Shown: positions 10,652 to 23,200 of the stretch, piece by piece
Layout of the letters: every line of letters begins with the position of its first letter
How positions within the stretch are numbered: the first letter of the stretch is position 1
Assembly (NCBI RefSeq): GCF_019649055.1
Contig: NW_026570260.1
Span: 62,001-126,000 of the forward strand
Origin: Paramacrobiotus metropolitanus
Lineage: Eukaryota > Tardigrada > Eutardigrada > Parachela > Macrobiotidae
Direction: 5' to 3'
Length of the DNA: 64,000 bases
Notes under the pieces: generated by a model
The model's database searches: none
What the model saw: only the letters and a program-made list of their open reading frames with translations
What the model was told of the DNA's origin: nothing
Made by a program: the position numbers and the translations under genes

Positions 10652-12518
10652 TTATTTTTTGGGAATATCGGGGTTCTTGTTCCAAATATTATTCCGTGTA
10701 TCGGGAGTGCGGCACCAACCCATTCCACTCCACCAATGCCCCAGATGCGCAATGACCTTACGCTGTGGCTCACGCGTGTTGAGAATTGTGCAGACTTTAC
10801 ACCATGACAACTTGTCCGCTTCCAGTCCGACGCCCAATCGTGATGTAGCAGGGTTCATGCGCCACTGGAAGTATTTGCGGTATTCGGTGGGGTTCTGCTC
10901 CAAAAACATCAGGTAATCGGCGAGAGCTTTTGGGTTGGCAAAATCGAGAATGTTTATGAAAGAATTTTGTGGGAAAATAGCGGAATAATTCGCGCCACCG
11001 TAAACCACTGGCACGGCGCCGTGATTTAAAGCTCGATGGATTTTTTCGGTCACGTAGTCCTTGCAAACGCTGAAAAGTGTAAATATTACAAATTATTGCT
11101 CATTCCAAATATTTGCCGTTCATTGTAAAACATTGACTGATTTCGAATTATTAATTCATTGACACTTAGCGGATAAAAACTACTGGTCTGTATAATACAG
11201 TATGCTATATAAGTAATTTGACAAAAGCAGAAAATGCGGTGAATTGTAATAAACACTTTATGGTTCGACGGTATATCCCGTTAACTCTATTTCCATTAAA
11301 TAGCAATATAATATTATCGAGGAGTATGCCTTTTGAAATCTTCACCTGTTTTCAAAGGCAAGGTAAAATTTATAATTCGCCACAAGTTGATCGCAGAAGT
11401 CAGGCGTATCGGTACTGCACTGCTTTGTCCCACACTTTCCGTACACAATCACTTCGATATAACTTCCCAGCTCTTTTAAATACAAATCCCGACGACTCGG
11501 TATCCAATGGCAGTTGGAGACAAAAGTAACGGCGAAACCGGTTTTGTTGGCCAACAGCTCATAGAATTCCGGATGGGTTATAACAGTGGGGTGAAAGTGT
11601 TGGAAATAAGAGTCAGTTACAGCATCCGAATCCAACCGATACGTAAACGTCATATTAAAGAATCCCTGACGCCGATTTACGTCACCGATAGTATGGACCG
11701 GCGATTCTAATCCGAAAAAAATATAATACTGGTCTGGCGAACGCTGTGGCGGAAGATTTTCCCAAGAGAGATCTCGGATGTGAAAGATTATGGCCCCGCC
11801 GTCCAGAAATCGGCTGCGGTTGTTTGACAAGATGCAGTTGGAGTACGGACACTTTCGTATTCCGGATTCGGCTTCTTGGTACAATCGCAAAGAGGGAACA
11901 AAACCGTCACCATAAAAATTTGTCCAGAATAATATTAGGTGTTGGCGCTCGGGATATGCTGTTTGGTCCGATATGCTGTCGTCGAATGGAACAATTCCTT
12001 CCGACGTCGAATGTATTTCGAGCATGAATTCGACGGTATTGAGTATCGTATGTACAACTGCAAAGATGGTTAAGAAGAACGCGGATCGAAGTAGCACTGT
12101 TCTTAGGGTTGATGATCCTACGAAAAACGCCAGGTAACGTTTGGAATAAACCTAAATCTACAACAAATTTCAATCTACTACCGATTTTAAACAAAAAATT
12201 AGGTATGTTAATAATTACAATATGAGCACAATGACCTTAATTAATATAGCATTTTACCTTTATACCTGTATTCTGTACACGGGCAGTAAATTTCGTACGG
12301 TTAATAAAGTTATTTACTGCTATTCCTATTTATTACTAATTTTCTCAAAATAAATTAGAAAGGCTTTAGAAATCCAAAAAGCCATGACTTCGTGGTTCCA
12401 GTACAAGCAATAATCCATTATTTCCAGTACACTTACTTTTGCCACATTTTCCGAAAACTGAAGTAAATCGTTTGCCGCTGCCCGGAAACCGTGGCCTCCA
12501 AGAGTTTAAGGTAGTCAT
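10652..12518 (-). CDS. Alpha-1,3-fucosyltransferase (GT10)
   Basis: The predicted protein has 423 residues from three exons: 12518-12437, 12117-11346 and 11069-10652. Phases 1 and 2 match at the two junctions. The enzyme would transfer fucose from GDP-fucose to N-acetylglucosamine on glycans in the Golgi lumen. It shows type II membrane topology: a basic cytosolic tail, then a transmembrane helix at about residues 36-56. The GT10 donor-site signature appears as FENS then VCKDYVTEKI (about 283-295), followed by HGAVPVVYGG. The first exon is inferred from an ATG, a strong GTAAGT donor and the need for a start upstream of the membrane helix. The stop codon lies inside an AATAAA hexamer. The family is secure; acceptor linkage (core or peripheral) cannot be read from sequence alone. 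Confidence 0.88.
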
Positions 12519-12984
12519 GATGAGATATCCGGCGGGATAGCACGGTCACTCAAGAAAATAAAAATCTCAAGATTTGGATACGGGATGGAGTGGTTCAAAT
12601 TAGTGTGCCTATAAAGTGAGTTACCTGATTATGAGTGATGTACATTTGGGAATACATATTTATATTCGTAATATCATTACTAAAGTAGGAGACAGAAGCA
12701 TTCAGATTTTCTGGCACTAAGAATGCACGAAAAAAAGTTCGGTTGTTTGTCCTTTAGCAAAATACACTTTACCGATTCCCAGTAGAACAGATACTCATGT
12801 GCAGTCATTGAAAAATGTTCAGTTTTATTATTAGCAACTAACGAAAGATGGTATAAAAACGATTGCTTTATTATACACCGTCACGTTTGAAGGTAACAGA
12901 AAGCATTTAATTTCCCTATACACATACAGTACAGATATAATATCTACTTTTGATACGATATCCGAGTAGTAAGCTGCATAAAAT
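12519..12984. other. Intergenic, upstream of the fucosyltransferase
   Basis: The stretch is AT-rich with no gene seen. It should contain the fucosyltransferase promoter on the minus strand, but I find no clear TATA box. Confidence 0.5.
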
Positions 12985-13130
12985 AATCAAGCAAGCGAGC
13001 GAAGCGAGCGAGCGTTTTTAAGTTGTAGTGCGTCACGCGAAGAGCTGGGTCCCAGGGGTCCAGGGCGAAGCCCTCGTGGGGCTGGAGCCCCAATAAGCAG
13101 GCAGGCGCAGCCCCTGAAAACAATTGAGAA
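12985..13130. repeat. GC-rich hairpin cluster
   Basis: A GAGC-rich run (AGCGAGCGAAGCGAGCGAG) is followed by stacked short palindromes such as AGGGCGAAGCCCT and GGGGCTGGAGCCCC. Base composition is far above that of the flanks. Short palindromes of this sort recall dispersed hairpin repeats known from organelle, bacterial and virus genomes, but I cannot assign this cluster to a family. It sits directly before the 122-bp satellite. Confidence 0.6.
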
Positions 13131-13155
13131 GGTACCACAAAATTTATCAGTACTT

Positions 13156-14490
13156 ACCGGCCCAGGTGGAGTGTTTTGGAAGAACCGTCACACGGAGAAC
13201 CACCCGGGCATTTTTGACGAACCCGCCGTACTAAAGTATGGAGGGGCCGTAAATTTTGACCCGGTCCGGAAATTTTGACCGGCCCAGGTGGCGTATTTTG
13301 GAAGAACCGTCACACGGAGAACCACCCGGGCATTATTGACGAACCCGCCGTACTAAAGAATGGAGGAGCCGTAAATTTTGACCCGGTCCGGAAATTTTGA
13401 CCGGCCCAGGTGGCGTATTTTGGAAGAACCGTCACACGGAGAACCACCCGGGCATTATTGACGAACCCGCCGTACTAAAGTATGGACGGGCCGTAAATTT
13501 TGACCCGGTCCGGAAATTTTGACCGGCCCAGGTGGCGTATTTTGGAAGAACCGTCACACGGAGAACCACCCGGGCATTATTGACGAACCCGCCGTACTAA
13601 AGTATGGACGGGCCGTAAATTTTGACCCGGTCCGGAAATTTTGACCGGCCCAGGTGGCGTGTTTTGGAAGAACCGTCACACGGAGAACCACCCGGGCATT
13701 ATTGACGAACCCGCCGTACTACAGTAAGGAGGGGCCGTAAATTTTGACCCGGTCCGGAAATTTTGACCGGCCCAGGTGGCGTGTTTTGGAAGAACCGTCA
13801 CACGGAGAACCACCCGGGCATTATTGACGAACCCGCCGTACTAAAGTATGGACGGGCCGTAAATTTTAACCCGGTCCGGAAATTTTGACCGGCCCAGATG
13901 GCGTATTTTGGAAGAACCGTCACACAGAGAACCACCCGGGCATTATTGACGAACCCGCCGTACTAAAGTATGGAGGGGCCGTAAATTTTGACCCGGTCCG
14001 GAAATTTTGACCGGCCCAGGTGGCGTGTTTTGGAAGAACCGTCACACAGAGAACCACCCGGGCATTATTGACGAACCCGCCGTACTAATGTATGGCGGGG
14101 GCGTAAATTTGGACCTGGTCCGGAAACTTTGACTGGTCCAGGTGGCGTGTTTTGGAAAAGCCGTCACGCAGAGAACCACCCGGGCATTATTGACGAACCC
14201 GCCGTACTAATGTATGGCGGGGGCGTAAATTTGGACCCGGTCCGGAAATTTGACCGGTCTAGGTGCCGTGTCTTGGAAGAACCGTCACACGGAAAACCAT
14301 TTGGGCATTATAAGCGAACCCGCCGTACTTATCTAGAGTGAAACCGTATTTTGACCCAGTCCAAGAATTTTGACGGGTTTAGGTGGTGTGTTGGGTGAGC
14401 CGTTAACCGTCACGCTTAGAACCACCTGGTCAATATAGACGAAGCCACCGTTCTATTGTATGGGGGCGTAAATTTGGACCTGCCCCGGAA
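13156..14490. repeat. 122-bp tandem satellite, about 11 units
   Basis: Unit starts fall at 13156, 13278, 13400, 13522, 13644, 13766, 13888, 14010 and 14132, an exact 122-bp period. They are followed by units near 14253 and 14373 that are progressively diverged and slightly shorter. The first eight or so differ at only a few positions. Each unit contains ACCGGCCCAGGTGGCG and two copies of AAATTTTGACC. Decay runs from left to right, as expected if homogenisation acts mainly at the left and centre of an array. Confidence 0.95.
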
Positions 14491-17400
14491 AGTTCGTTTT
14501 CGGTCCGGAACTTAGTTTCACGACGGAAAAATAAATCACGGGAACAACGTTTAACAAAACTGAAGAACTTTTGATATATCAAAACGGCGTTGAGAATTGT
14601 AAAAGGGAGAAGGTTCAACTTTTAAAATGTTTTTTTCCGGCAAGCTTTCAGTAGGCACTTGCTTGGTTCCCAAAATGCAGAAAGACCAAGCAGGCATAAA
14701 CCTCGGCTGTATTTTAGAATCCAGCCGGCCCAATCGAGGCCAATCTACCTGCTGCTGAAACTTCTACGGCTGTGCCGTCGCCATCTCGAGACTGCTACTC
14801 ACTGATGGGTCGAGACTCCGAAAAAACTGATAGTACTTGCGTGACACGGACCAGGAAATAAAGCAATTTTTATTTGTTCTGTTATTCAAATGAAAGACAG
14901 GTGCAACATTTTTGATGCATCTGGCGACGTCCGAATCGTTGCCAGCTGCAACAAGAATGTGACCAAACGCATCACGTTCACAAGCAAACCCGATGTCGCT
15001 ATCACAAGGTATACAAGAACCTGAATTGGCGGTTTAATCTTGATCGGTGGTTGACCCACCACTAGAACCCGCAGCTCGACAGTTACAACAGTTCAAGCAG
15101 GTTTCCGATTTATTGCGCCTTTGGAGGCGGGCTTCAAACAAATTTGTGGCTGCCGATATGAAACTTACTTAAAGCCATTTATCACAATCACAGTATACCG
15201 TCACTAAAGATTAAAGGTAAATATTGCAACTTAGTATCCAATAATGCAACGTCCAAATTATGCAACGTAGAATCAAGCGATTGCAAAGTCAATCGTTCAA
15301 TTGACTCCGATTAAGTTTATCTAAAGTTGCTGAGCGAAATCGACTCCGTCCTTACCGCCGAGTCGCCAGAATGGCATCATACCAAATTGTTCTGCAGAAT
15401 TGAAGTGTGGATCGGCAGTCGATCCTTAATCTGGGTCCAGCCTTGACAAGCCCTTCGTAAAATTTTTTTGGTCATTTTAACAGATCTTTTACCGGCCATT
15501 TGATCTTGCTTTCACCGCTTTTCGGCAGGATCGGTTAACCAACTTAAAGATATTGAGGCACCACTGAACCACCAGTAAATTCGCGTCAGTGAGTATCTAA
15601 AGATTCGACCAGACAAAACTTAGAGCGATTCGTCAACAATTTTTGGAATACCCGTATCGTTTTAGTATCGAGCCGCAGGATGCAGATCCCTGCCAGGTTC
15701 CTCGAGCCAGAACTAAACTCTAGCAAAAGCTACACTCCGTTGAAAGGCCTATGGTGGTTGCTGGAGCTGCACAACATAATTATCTCACTCAAGAAAACGT
15801 GGCCGCAGCTCACAGCAGCAAAAAGCCGCCCGTCGGGATGTGCAAAACCTGGGTAACTGTGATACGACATCGAGAGACGGCTCTCCAGTCCAGCATGAAG
15901 ACTCGAGTTGAAGCAGACCAGCTACAAATAACTGCAGACAAATGCCTTTAATAACTGGTAGATCAAAGATTCGAGAAGTTGTTTTCCTAAACTCGACCGG
16001 AGTAGACAAAAATCGTCTGAGCATTGACACATGAGATCTACAAATGGCCGACGCCAACAACCGCAATAATTTACATGGAGCTGAAGCCTCCACACAGACA
16101 AAACCGAAAACAGAAAGAATGGCTTGCAAACCGTACCAGCTGCACCTATGGGGTGCCCCAGCCTATCCCGATACCAAAACCCCAGAGGCAATGGAGAAAA
16201 AAAGAAATTGAAGCATATCACACGGCTATCTCTGCTCCCCCCCAACACCCTAAAAGGAAGAAGCCATCAGGCGGGAAGACAGGCAAGAGTCCTCCACATG
16301 GAGTTTATGGAGTATGGGATCCCTGTACCACATGGCTTTGAAATTCCGCGCTTAGATTTAAACAGGCCTACCTGCCGGTCCATGGAATACCCGCACCCAT
16401 CTGGAAAACAAGATACCAGCATCGTGCAGAACATGTGGCAAAGAGGCATCTCATGAAAACGAGGGCCCTAAAAAAATTTGCCACCAATGACGAGCCCTTA
16501 TGCGCGGAAATTACGGTTCAACAGCCGGAATGAGGGGAAAGGAATAAATGCAACCCCCTTGGACGGCTCCGACTATCCCTGCTTAACGGTAGAATGCCAG
16601 ATTTGGCACTGCGATACGGATATCGTTCAAAGCATCCGTTACCTGAAGTGACGGCAAGTCGTCGTTCCCATTCCCACGGACAAGGTTGAAAAGAAAAAGG
16701 CCTACCCGGGAGACCCTTGGTATGCTAACCAGGATAGTTACCTAAGTCTACAGCCTGCCGGCTAAGGGTGGGTAACCGACACTATCGGCGATTGATTACG
16801 GGTTGCGAAGCCACTGTGCCACCGAATAGGGCACGAAAAGACCACCGCAGCCAGATAGCCCCGCCGCTAAGCGCAAAAAATTGAGTGTCAAATATTCACT
16901 ATATGCTTTGTCAAATGCAAACCGCCATTTTCAAACAAATTCTCGCGTATCTGCTCCTGCTTTTATTCATCACCGGAACCGAATTTCGTTGTTTCAAATC
17001 TTCCGCATGCCAGTATGCGCAAGAAAATCAAGAGCCACTGTTGTTTAACTGCAGTGGCTCTGACATCCCAAAATCATGGACTCGAATGGGTTTTGGAAAA
17101 GTTGGCTTTGCATTCATTTATTCGTTGTTTAACTGCCAGTTACTTTATCGTTTTCCGTCGTAAGTAGTACCTTATCGGTTATTACCATAATTACTATATC
17201 ATTTTCCGCCACCACTTACCCTTGTTTTTTCGCTGTTACTTGATTAACCACTTTTTGTTACTTGAATCATACATTTACATTTAACTGCCTTAAGCCTGCG
17301 CTTTCCGCGAAGTGAAGGCCAACTACTCTCCTTATCTCTTGCAGTCTCAGCAGAAATGCATCCCACTGAGTGGAATAGTGTTTCTTCTATATTGTATTTG

Positions 17401-19809
17401 AAATAAGGATATGTTTTATTCTCGTTTCATTTTTTCGCTTCGCGACTCTTTTTGCTCTTTCGGGACCATCCCTTACGCGCCAGGTGTAGCACTGTTTATT
17501 GGCTGGTTGCGGCCGTCAAGTTGAAGAACTGGCTCAAAATCCTAAAACATGCCGGTCAGCACTCCCTGTGACCATGATGCTTCTGGCTGCTATCCTAAGG
17601 CCGGTTTGCGCTAAGCCAGCTGTGCTTAACGATTTTTCTCTGTGCTCCGACTGCCCACTACCCCTTTGGAGCTAAGCGCGTTATGTCAGACTGCCAACCC
17701 GCTCTCGACTGCCTACTCTTTCCTGCGTGCAAAAACCGGCTTTGCTATTCTCCAAAACATTCCATTCGGCCGACCGCACTCAGAAACAAAATCTCAATGT
17801 TATAAGTCCCGTCGCCGCTAAGTTACCTGTCAGTACTGTTGGTCGTGTCCGTGGACGTCGATGTCGTATCAGTGGGCTGACCTCACTAAGCCGGCTATGA
17901 CCCGGTGTGACCCGGTAGCCTGAACATGTTTTATTTGAAAAATAGTTAACGCTACTTCTGCACAGACAGACATCTGCTTAATAATCGCTTTTTGTCTATA
18001 ACAAACAGACAAGTTTGCGGGTTGCCAGAATTGTATGAGATCATTTATCGGGTTTTGCTGTGGGTTCTTATTAGAAATTTACAGCAGACTTCATTACCCA
18101 ATAAAAGGATGTACCCTTCTATACCCTATTTATACCCAATAAAAGGATGTACAAACAAATACGGTCGTCTTATCCTGACAGTCGGTGCCAGGACCGACAT
18201 AGTATAGGACGTCTGACGTAAAAGCTTACCGATATGTCCCAGCATATGATGCAGCTGGGAACGGTAAGACAGACCCCCGCATGTTTACTGTTGTTGGTGT
18301 TTTATTCAAAGAAGTTTTTGCACAAAAAAGTCTTACACGCTCGCTCGCTTGCACTAAGGGCGGTTACGACCTTCTATACTAGTGTACTTGAATCTGATAA
18401 AATTATTTTTATTAAGTGCCAAAAAATGACAGTTCGTTACAGTTCGTCGTACCTTACATCAACCGCTGTGGCGCTCGATAGTGCAATGCGACCAGTGGCG
18501 CGTACCCACACGAAAGTGATGCGGTCAGAATGCGAACGTGCGCATTCTGGATTCGTTTATTCTGCACGATTTCTGAAACTAACGACTTTTAAAAAATCTA
18601 TGCTATATTTTTCTCCTTCAATTAAAAGCCCAGTTGGCTGAAATTCAATGGTCGAAGTCGATCGGATTTCGCGCCAGCTCCGTTGGAAAATTGAACGTTC
18701 TGCAAAGTGCTGTTAAAATGTGCGCAAGCGATGAAGCGTCCGTATCTGAGCGCATACCTGGGATGCGATTTAGAGACGACCAACTAACTACATAATAGCA
18801 ACACTCGAATATGCGCAAAGTTTAATTGGAAATATACGGAAACACGACCAAATCAGCATAGTTTTTCCGCATCACTTTCATGCGGGGTACTTAACAAATC
18901 GATCATACACACGAAACTCTTGTGTGGCTGTTGTTCGAATCCAGGCACAAACTCCCGTGTGCCAAAATTCTTGTCCTGTTACAACACATACAATGTTCCG
19001 GACTCAGCAATTCGTCGGAGGAAGCTAATTAAGGCAAGAGAAAAACCACAGCCATATTGGGCTGCCACTGCTTTATTCAACTTGTTCTAAAAACGGTTTG
19101 GTTAATTGTACAACCTCCATGTTACCAGACTACATTTACAGTTTCTACACAATTATAAGACCTTGAGAGTCTGCAAGACTATTATGTGCCAAGAAGTACT
19201 CTTGTCATGAGCAAAAGATCATAATTCAGGAATACCGTGTTTGCTATGCTGAACGCAAGGATGGGCACCGGGTTTGTTGCGTTTCGACACTGACCATCAT
19301 TATCAGTGGAAAATTATCAGACAAACGCCACCACAATACCACATTTTTTGCGTCGCATGTTGATGATTAATGCCCCATAATAACAATTTCAGCTACATTG
19401 CTACAGTATGCAACACAGCTCCACCCTTCTGTACTGCGATGGCGATGGCACAAGCCAGGAGTGATGGCTGGACTTGGGAAGTACCGTGCATGATCATTTC
19501 GTAAACATTTGTTGCACGGTGTGTAGTACTGTGTACAAGTTCATACTACGTACATACATGCAAACCATCCACCCATTAAATCGTAATAAAACAAGACCGC
19601 TATAGTTACTGGTTGAATTGCTAATCTGATGTTAATCATATGCAAAATGGTATGGCGGCTGCATAGTCACACGGTTACTGTACACATTGCCTATCGTTTC
19701 TATGTGCGATATCAAGGCATTACGAAAATCAAACGCATAAAGATGACATACACAGGCCTTTGCATATTACTAGGGCAGTATTCCTTCTACATTTTGATCT
19801 TGACACGCG
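14491..19809. other. Gene-poor repeat block
   Basis: Over 5 kb holds no intact gene that I can support. Frames are short and interrupted on both strands. Visible items are a degraded retroelement-like stretch (listed separately), a doubled 19-bp word, ACCCAATAAAAGGATGTAC, near 18096-18160, and a short imperfect inverted repeat at 18502-18524 and 18867-18890. Confidence 0.5.
14900..16860 (+). mobile_element. Possible decayed retroelement relic
   Basis: The region looks like the left part of an old retroelement. A TGGCGAC word near 14924 resembles a primer-binding site. It is followed by basic, proline-rich coding-like sequence and a short Cys/His-rich segment near 16424-16460 of the kind found in nucleic-acid-binding gag-like proteins. 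No reverse transcriptase or integrase is recognisable. It is clearly broken in many places and should be read as a fossil. The family (LTR or LINE) is unresolved. Confidence 0.25.
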
Positions 19810-19885
19810 CTTTTGATCCTGTTCTGGTAGTTCTCCAGGACAACACCACGGGCCCCGAACGCGATTTTTTCAGGTTTGCGATGCC
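19810..19885 (-). pseudogene. Fragment of a fourth zinc-ribbon GTPase copy
   Basis: Read on the minus strand, this short stretch gives EKIAFGARGVVLENYQN. That matches the EKIAVGASRAVLENYQN segment near the C-terminus of the GTPase encoded at 20575-23714. The plus-strand DNA is also similar (TAGTTCTCCAGGACA is shared). It ends quickly on both sides and has no intact frame. It is best explained as a remnant of a duplicated GTPase gene lying just beyond the 3' end of the neighbouring copy. Confidence 0.7.
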
Positions 19886-20269
19886 AAGATGTCGTTGAAA
19901 AACTTCAAACCTACTTCACTTTCTTTAGGCAAACTGCCGAGAGAAAAAACCTGGTCATATGCATGATTTTGGACCTTTTTTTAAATTTTATTTTAAGCGA
20001 GACACTAAATCACATATATGTGCATATATACGGCATATTTCCTTGAAAAGCTTTACAAATGGAGAAGAGCCCTCATAGTGCGTAAGGCTGTAGGGGTTGG
20101 AGTTCATAACTGTATGCGACAGTGGTCTGCATGCTCCGTGTTAAAGTTAACAGCTGTCCAGAATGCACAGGATGGTTTCCAACAAGCATCACGGAATGCA
20201 GCGATAAGTAACGAAATGTAATGATAAAGTGAAGCAAATGGAAGGAGATGGGCGCTGAATAAAACATCA

Positions 20270-23200
20270 TTAAAATAAGCCAAAAAATCTACCACGCCGA
20301 CCGCTGCTCTCTTGCCCAAACCGCGGTGGAGCCGGTTCCCGAGGCGGAGAGCCAGGCAACCATGGATAGCTGGGACGTCGTCCCCGCGGGACTAAGTCTC
20401 TAGGTTCCATCTCCGCGGCATTTCGACCAGACGACCGCCCTTGGAAATTATCGAAAGCATCGAAGCACTTCTGTACCAGGTTCCGTTTCGGCGGCGATCG
20501 AGGCGAGTACTTGGGAGTGTAAAAGACCTCCTGATGCTGCGACTCCTGCCCGCGCGTATCCTGTACGATCTCCACTAACTCCCGAATTTTTTGTCCATTG
20601 AGCGGCGAATTTTTTGTCCATTGAGCGGCAGCCGATACAACGAGCGCATAGCCATCGTGATTTCCTCGGCGGTGATTGGCTGTTCATGGTTACCCGCCTG
20701 CATCGCTTCTTCCAGGATTTTCCGCTCTTCTTGGTACGCGTTTAGCATATTCTGATAGTTCTCCAGGACAGCGCGACTGGCACCGACCGCAATTTTTTCG
20801 CGCTCCGCCGAAATCAGGTAACGGAGGTACTCTTCCATGGCGTCATTGTACGGCAGCATAGCGTTCTCCTTCAGGAAGTAGCCAAAACGCACCGACACTC
20901 TGCGGATTTCTTTTTCTTCAGATTTCAGGTCATTCTTGCGTTTTTCGATGTCCAGAAGCATAGTCTGAACGGCGGCAATCTGGCCGTTCTTCTGCTGGAG
21001 CATCCGCCGCACGTTTTCGTCAACTGTACGCTTTTCCACTTCGTGCACTTCGTAGGTAATATGCATATGCTTCTCCCAAATGCATCCGCAATGTTCACAA
21101 CTGACACCACCGCTTCGCTGCATTGCCGAACATTTCTGTAACTCCGGTTGCGGATACTGATTGACAGTGACACCCTCAAGAAAACAGTGATCGTGGCACC
21201 AAGTCACATAATTCGCCTTGTTACCCACCATTTTAATGCACTTCTCCGCAATACACACGGTTCTTGGGAACCCCAGCTGTGTTGCTTCTAAATCGACGAT
21301 TGGAACGAAGAGCTTTTCTTTCAACGCTTCTCGGCTGCTGGCAAACGCTCGTATCTCGGCTGCTTTATCGTCGGCCAACTGCAAGTTCAGTTGGATATTT
21401 TTCGTAATATGTGTCAACGGTTCGGTAAAGGAGAGAATTAGGCGTCGAGCTTCGTTTAAAGAGATCGTATTACGCAGCGCATGGGGTGTTCGAGTCATGA
21501 CAAACTTCAGTAATCGCTCTGTCTCTTCCACCGACTTTTCCCAGCTCTTCATAAAGTTTTCTTCATCTGTTTGCGAAAAGGTCACGCCCTGCTTCAGGGC
21601 CGCCATGAAGCGTACCGCTTCGCTATCCACACAGTAAATTGTCGCGCTGCTCAGTTCGATATCCACTCCGTTAGATTCCTTAATTCGCTTCTTCAAAATC
21701 GGAAACGTATCACCCGGACGGTAGAACGTCGATCGTGCGTTGGTAAACACAAAAGCGATATTGTGGCATGCATCACGGTGCAGATGCGTCAGCAGCTCCT
21801 TGATGCAGAAACGAAACATAATGTTCAAGCGCGAATTATTGGGTTTCAGAAGAATGCAGATGCCGTTGATTTTGTCGTAATTTGCTAGATGCTGCATGAT
21901 GAACTGGAAGTTCTTTTTATCCTGTTCGGTGCCCCGGGTGTCGCCAATGCCGGGCGTGTCAATTAGGCGGACAATTGTGTGACCTTTCTTAAAGACATAA
22001 CTGCGTGGCATCTGAGTGGCGGACTGGCCCAAAACGCTTTCTTCGTTGCTGCTCGAGCCCATTGTGACGACCTGCTCTTCAAAATGTTCGTTGAGTGTGG
22101 TGAAATGGGCGGGAATCAGATACACCGGTTCGGCGAGGGCGTCGTCCAGATTTGAATATGTTAAGAAGTTAGCAAAGCCATTGATGAACGTAGATTTGCC
22201 AACCCCCGTTTCGCCTACAGTACAGCAGAGTGGTTCTATAATTTTATTTTATTTTCTATATTTTCTGTTCTATAACTGGGTCAGATTAATCATTTAAGTA
22301 CAAAAAGCTTAAAAAGAATTAAAACCGGAGGACGATAACCAGCGCAAGACCGATGCATACCTAGAATCAGAATGTTGATTTCGTCAAAAGGCTGTATATC
22401 CAGCAGCAACCTGTCCATGACCGCCGGCGGAAATCCGATGTGCTCGTTCCCATGCACCTTTTCCCCGCAATGAAATACAAAAGCTCTTGCGGGAGCTTTA
22501 CCACAGTTGCAATAGAAGAATCCATCGAATCCGTATTCCAGACCTTGAGCACACCCTGCACATCTCCACCGGCGATTTTCGGCTGAGCAACCATGCATTT
22601 CTCGCGATCCCGGACAAGGTATCTCTACATCTCCGCGGTTTTTTGGTTTCTGCCCTTGTTCGGGAGTTTTTAGAGGTTTTGCGGTGGCTTCTGGAGGTTC
22701 TTGAGTTTCCTGCATAATGACTTCACCAACTAGCTCTCCGTAGCGGTAACACCAAACGGCAGTCTTTGTCGGGGACAGGCGTGGCGGATTACGCATTTGT
22801 GGATCTACAAATATGAACAGCGCGTTTTGGTGGTCCGGACTGTCACTGAGCCCCAGGAAGCTTTGCAAAGATTCATTCCACTTCGACGGACTGTCGATGC
22901 GATCACGGTCATCATTGTGAAAAATGTACGTAACGGAAGCGCTTTTGATCGCTACTGAAAGGTCATCGGTTATTTCTCCAACAGGAAATACATTTTTCTC
23001 TTTAAGCATCGCGACTATGCTTGCTTTTCCGGGAGTTAATTCTTGCCCTTGTATCCGTTCTGCGCCTGCATCTTCTGATTCAGTAGCCGTACTTTTGAAG
23101 ATTTTGTGTAACTTTGCCTCAGTCTGGGAAACACTTGCTCTGGGCTTTGATAGTGGCAACTCTTTCATTTTTTTATTTGCATGTTCAATTTTTGCTTCGG

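Noticed and set aside
15785-16341. Overlapping 105-114-codon frames on both strands in the repeat block
   Set aside because: Both strands are open over the same bases with low-complexity products; consistent with degraded repeat sequence rather than a host gene.
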